NCBI GenBank assembly: GCA_045805185.1
Contig: JBJMLS010000193.1
Location: 1 to 16,829 of the forward strand
DNA length: 16,829 nucleotides
Reading direction: 5' to 3'
From: JAHEYF01 sp045805185
GTDB taxonomy: Bacteria; Bacteroidota; Bacteroidia; B-17B0; Aurantibacillaceae
Shown: piece by piece, positions 14,383 to 16,829 of the stretch
How positions within the stretch are numbered: the first letter of the stretch is position 1
Layout of the letters: each line of letters begins with the position of its first letter
Notes under the pieces: model-generated
Told to the model about the DNA's origin: nothing
What the model saw: only the letters and a program-made list of their open reading frames with translations
Database searches by the model: none
Translations under genes and position numbers: made by a program

Positions 14383-14393
14383 AATGCAATTTT

Positions 14394-14573
14394 TTAAAAC
14401 TGTTGTTCGGGTTCATTATCTAAAGGAATATTTTTCAATTCACTGATGTGCTTTTTGTCTGCCTTTAAAGCATATATGATCAGCAGGGAAAAGAAGACAA
14501 AAAAGATGAAGAGCGAGATCATCGGAAAAATGGAGATCCCTGCAATCGATTCGAGGTAATTGATGAATTTCAT
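14394..14573 (-). CDS. ccoQ: Small cbb3 oxidase subunit CcoQ/FixQ-like
   Basis: This short gene encodes 59 residues starting MKFINYLESIAGISIFPMIS and ending NEPEQQF. One membrane helix (about 14-36) is followed by a polar cytosolic tail KADKKHISELKN. Size, topology and position between ccoNO and ccoP, with 11 nt gaps on both sides, match CcoQ, a non-essential subunit that stabilises the complex. The sequence of CcoQ is poorly conserved in general, so the call rests mostly on context. Confidence 0.85.
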   Translation of the reverse strand: MKFINYLESIAGISIFPMISLFIFFVFFSLLIIYALKADKKHISELKNIPLDNEPEQQF

Positions 14574-14584
14574 GTGTTTGATTT

Positions 14585-16699
14585 TTATTTTTTTCCTTTA
14601 ATATCTGTTCCTAAGCGCTGGAGATAGGCGATCACCGCTACAATTTCTTTTTGCGGCAGCGTTTCTATTCCATCCTTTTTCAGATTGGCTGCAATGCTAT
14701 CGGATTGCTTCATCAGCGCCGCGTTCGCCTGTTTGTCAAAGCCGCTTTTATAAGGTACGCCGAGCGTGATCATGGCCCTTATTTTTGCAGGAGTTGAGCT
14801 CGTATCGAGATCATCGTCCAGCAACCATGGGTAAGAAGGCATAATAGAGCCAGGCGACATGCTTGTAGGATCAAGCATGTGATTGTAATGCCAGGAATCC
14901 GGATACTTGCCGCCGACGCGGTGAAGATCGGGGCCGGTACGTTTCGAGCCCCATTGAAAAGGATGGTCGTAAACGAATTCCCCGGCCTTGGAATATTCGC
15001 CATAGCGCGCCGTTTCAGAACGGAAAGGCCTGATCATTTGGGAATGACAAGTGTAGCAGCCTTCGCGAATGTAAATATCCCTTCCCTGCAATTCAAGCGG
15101 TGTATAAGGTCGCACGCTTGAAATGGTAGGCACGTTGGATTGGATAAGGAATGTAGGGATCATTTCAATAATACCGCCTATCAGGATCACCACTAAACTC
15201 AGCACCATCAGCTGCACAGGCTTGCGCTCGATCCAGCGGTGCCAGTGTTCGCCTTTATGTTTATCGTATGCTTTGATGAGCGGCGCTGCTTCTGCCTCTT
15301 CATTCGCAAGAAAAGATCCTGCCTTAACTGTTTTGAAGATATTATAGGTCATGATAATTACGCCGATAAGGTATAGCGTTCCTCCTAAAGATCGCGCTGC
15401 ATACATAGGAACGATCTGCGTCACTGTTTCCAGGAAGTTCGGATATTTCAGCATTCCCTCTTCGGTGAATTCTTTCCACATCAGGCTCTGCATGAATCCC
15501 GCCCAATACATGGGAATTGCGTAGAATAAGATCCCAAGCGTGCCCAGCCAGAAATGCCAGTTTGCAAGTTTGCGCGAGTACAATTCGGTTCTGAACATTT
15601 TCGGGATGAGCCAGTAAAGCACACCGAAGGTCAGGAAGCCGTTCCATCCCAGGGCGCCCACATGCACATGCGCCACGATCCAATCGGTAAAGTGTGCGAT
15701 AGCGTTCACATTTTTCAGGGAGAGCATGGGTCCCTCGAAAGTGGCCATACCGTACGCGGTAACAGCAACCACAAGGAACTTCAACACCACATCTTCACGC
15801 ACTTTATCCCACGCCCCGCGTAACGTCAGTAAGCCGTTGATCATTCCACCCCAGGAGGGAGCGATCAGCATTACGGAGAAGACCACGCCTAAAGATTGCG
15901 CCCAGTCAGGTAATGAAGTATACAATAAGTGGTGCGGACCGGCCCAGATGTATAGAAAGATCAGCGCCCAGAAGTGAATAATGGATAAGCGATAAGAATA
16001 CACCGGGCGGTTAGCCGCTTTGGGAATGAAGTAATACATCAGTCCCAGGTAAGGCGTAGTGAGAAAAAATGCCACGGCATTGTGACCGTACCACCATTGC
16101 ACCAGTGCGTCCTGAACCCCTGCATACCAGGAATAGCTTTTGAAAAAACTCACCGGCAGCTCAAATGAATTGACGATGTGCAAGACCGCAACAGTAACAA
16201 AGGTGGCAATGTAGAACCAGATCGCAACGTATAAATGTCTCTCTCTTCTTTTAATAATGGTGCCGAACATGTTCCATCCGAATACTACCCAGATCAGCGT
16301 TATGGCAATATCGATGGGCCATTCCAGCTCCGCGTATTCTTTTCCTGTAGTGAGGCCAAGCGGCAGGGTCAGTACGGCAGAGACGATGATGAGCTGCCAG
16401 CCCCAGAAATGTATTTTGCTGAGCGTATCGCTGAACATGCGCGCTTTGCACAAACGCTGCAGGGAATAATAAACACCCATAAAAATACCATTGCCCACAA
16501 AAGCGAATATGACCGCGTTGGTGTGAAGCGGCCTGATGCGGCCAAAGGTGGTAATTCCCGTATTGAAATTCAACACCGGAAAAACAAGCTGAAGGGCGGC
16601 CCAGAGCCCTACCGTCATTCCGATGAGCCCCCAGATGATGGTAGCGAATGCGAACTGCTTTACAATCTTATTATCATAACTGAACTTTTCAACTTGCAT
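14585..16699 (-). CDS. ccoNO: Fused cbb3 cytochrome c oxidase catalytic subunit CcoN-CcoO
   Basis: This 704-aa fusion joins the haem-copper catalytic subunit (about 1-460) and the monohaem cytochrome c subunit (about 490-704), as is typical of Bacteroidota. It reduces O2 to water with high affinity and pumps protons. In CcoN, His59 (RPLHTN) and His346 should ligate haem b, and His344 (AHVHVG) haem b3. His206, His256 and His257 (YGHN, GPHH) should hold CuB, and Tyr250 is the candidate cross-linked tyrosine. Glu322 (TFEG) matches the proton-route glutamate. In CcoO the haem site is CYTCH (548-552) after a membrane helix at about 495-515, with Met620 (GSIMPSYPW) as likely axial ligand. The start ATG (MQVEKFSYD) lies 4 nt after the ccoS stop; a longer in-frame reading to the right edge overlaps ccoS out of frame and is not real. 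First structural gene of the operon in view. Confidence 0.98.
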   Translation of the reverse strand: MQVEKFSYDNKIVKQFAFATIIWGLIGMTVGLWAALQLVFPVLNFNTGITTFGRIRPLHTNAVIFAFVGNGIFMGVYYSLQRLCKARMFSDTLSKIHFWGWQLIIVSAVLTLPLGLTTGKEYAELEWPIDIAITLIWVVFGWNMFGTIIKRRERHLYVAIWFYIATFVTVAVLHIVNSFELPVSFFKSYSWYAGVQDALVQWWYGHNAVAFFLTTPYLGLMYYFIPKAANRPVYSYRLSIIHFWALIFLYIWAGPHHLLYTSLPDWAQSLGVVFSVMLIAPSWGGMINGLLTLRGAWDKVREDVVLKFLVVAVTAYGMATFEGPMLSLKNVNAIAHFTDWIVAHVHVGALGWNGFLTFGVLYWLIPKMFRTELYSRKLANWHFWLGTLGILFYAIPMYWAGFMQSLMWKEFTEEGMLKYPNFLETVTQIVPMYAARSLGGTLYLIGVIIMTYNIFKTVKAGSFLANEEAEAAPLIKAYDKHKGEHWHRWIERKPVQLMVLSLVVILIGGIIEMIPTFLIQSNVPTISSVRPYTPLELQGRDIYIREGCYTCHSQMIRPFRSETARYGEYSKAGEFVYDHPFQWGSKRTGPDLHRVGGKYPDSWHYNHMLDPTSMSPGSIMPSYPWLLDDDLDTSSTPAKIRAMITLGVPYKSGFDKQANAALMKQSDSIAANLKKDGIETLPQKEIVAVIAYLQRLGTDIKGKK

Positions 16700-16703
16700 A
16701 GAT

Positions 16704-16829
16704 CTATTTTTTTGTGGATTGCTTTTCTTCACTGGTTTCATCCTCGAACAGCATGCGGACCGAAGGCGTGTAATCATCATCGTATTGTCCTTTGCGCATG
16801 GCCCATAAAAAGGCACAAAGAAATCCAAT
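16704..16829 (-). CDS. ccoS: cbb3 oxidase maturation protein CcoS (C-terminal part)
   Basis: The right edge cuts this gene; the last 41 residues are present. They include the end of a membrane helix (IGFLCAFLWAM), then RKGQYDDDYTPSVRMLFEDE and a polar tail. The motif QYDDDYTPSVRML is the hallmark of CcoS, a single-helix protein needed for cofactor insertion into cbb3 oxidase. It lies 4 nt before ccoNO. In related clusters ccoI (a copper-exporting P-type ATPase) precedes ccoS, so that gene is expected just outside the window. Confidence 0.93.
   Translation of the reverse strand: MGFLCAFLWAMRKGQYDDDYTPSVRMLFEDETSEEKQSTKK

Noticed and set aside
16700..16828. In-frame N-terminal extension of the CcoNO reading frame to the right edge
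   Set aside because: These 43 codons overlap the true ccoS end in another frame, encode no conserved CcoN sequence, and the ATG at 16699 gives the expected MQVEKF start.

Overview
The window looks like a chromosomal segment of a Bacteroidota bacterium, probably of the Chitinophagaceae/Sphingobacteriia type. Three things point there: a fused CcoN-CcoO oxidase subunit, promoters of the TTTG-N19-TAnnTTTG type, and Bacteroidota-style neighbours such as DPP IV, DUF304 PH-domain and BON proteins. Apart from one short gene, every clear gene lies on the minus strand, so the biological order runs from high to low coordinates. I saw no tRNA, rRNA, CRISPR array or insertion sequence.

Right part (16829 down to about 6411): one tightly packed run of eleven genes. 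It holds the end of ccoS, the fused ccoNO, a 59-residue ccoQ, ccoP, ccoG, ccoH (fixH), a TauE/SafE-like membrane protein, pdxH, a group II PLP-dependent decarboxylase, a divergent Ric/ScdA di-iron protein, and a persulfide-dioxygenase-like metallo-beta-lactamase/rhodanese protein. Gaps are at most about 50 nt, three junctions are separated by a single base or overlap (ATGA or TAATG), and the run ends in a good hairpin terminator at 6411-6436. The first half builds and assembles a cbb3 cytochrome c oxidase. The second half looks like a stress set: cofactor supply (PLP), an amino-acid decarboxylase, di-iron/iron-sulfur repair and persulfide handling. These would suit low-oxygen, nitrosative or sulfide-rich conditions.

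Middle part (about 6410 to 4184): a cytosolic triple-BON protein has its own promoter, whose -33 box sits in the tail of the upstream terminator. Next come a four-TM protein of unknown function and a 21-cysteine Csp-type copper-storage protein, 25 nt apart and probably co-transcribed. Convergent with them on the plus strand is a small secreted PHGG protein that resembles metal-associated periplasmic domains. Together these suggest a small copper-handling patch beside a copper enzyme operon.

Left part (4092 to 113): a promoter drives a bacterial PH-domain membrane protein, then a secreted dipeptidyl-peptidase IV-like serine peptidase, then a secreted GH5 glycoside hydrolase. The three are separated by 1-3 nt and form one transcription unit. 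A possible end of a plus-strand gene touches the left edge.

No wholly new system is evident. The most unusual points are the extended cbb3 operon with decarboxylase, Ric and persulfide genes, the Ric homologue with altered ligand positions, the duplicated N-terminal membrane module of CcoP, and the copper-like triad.
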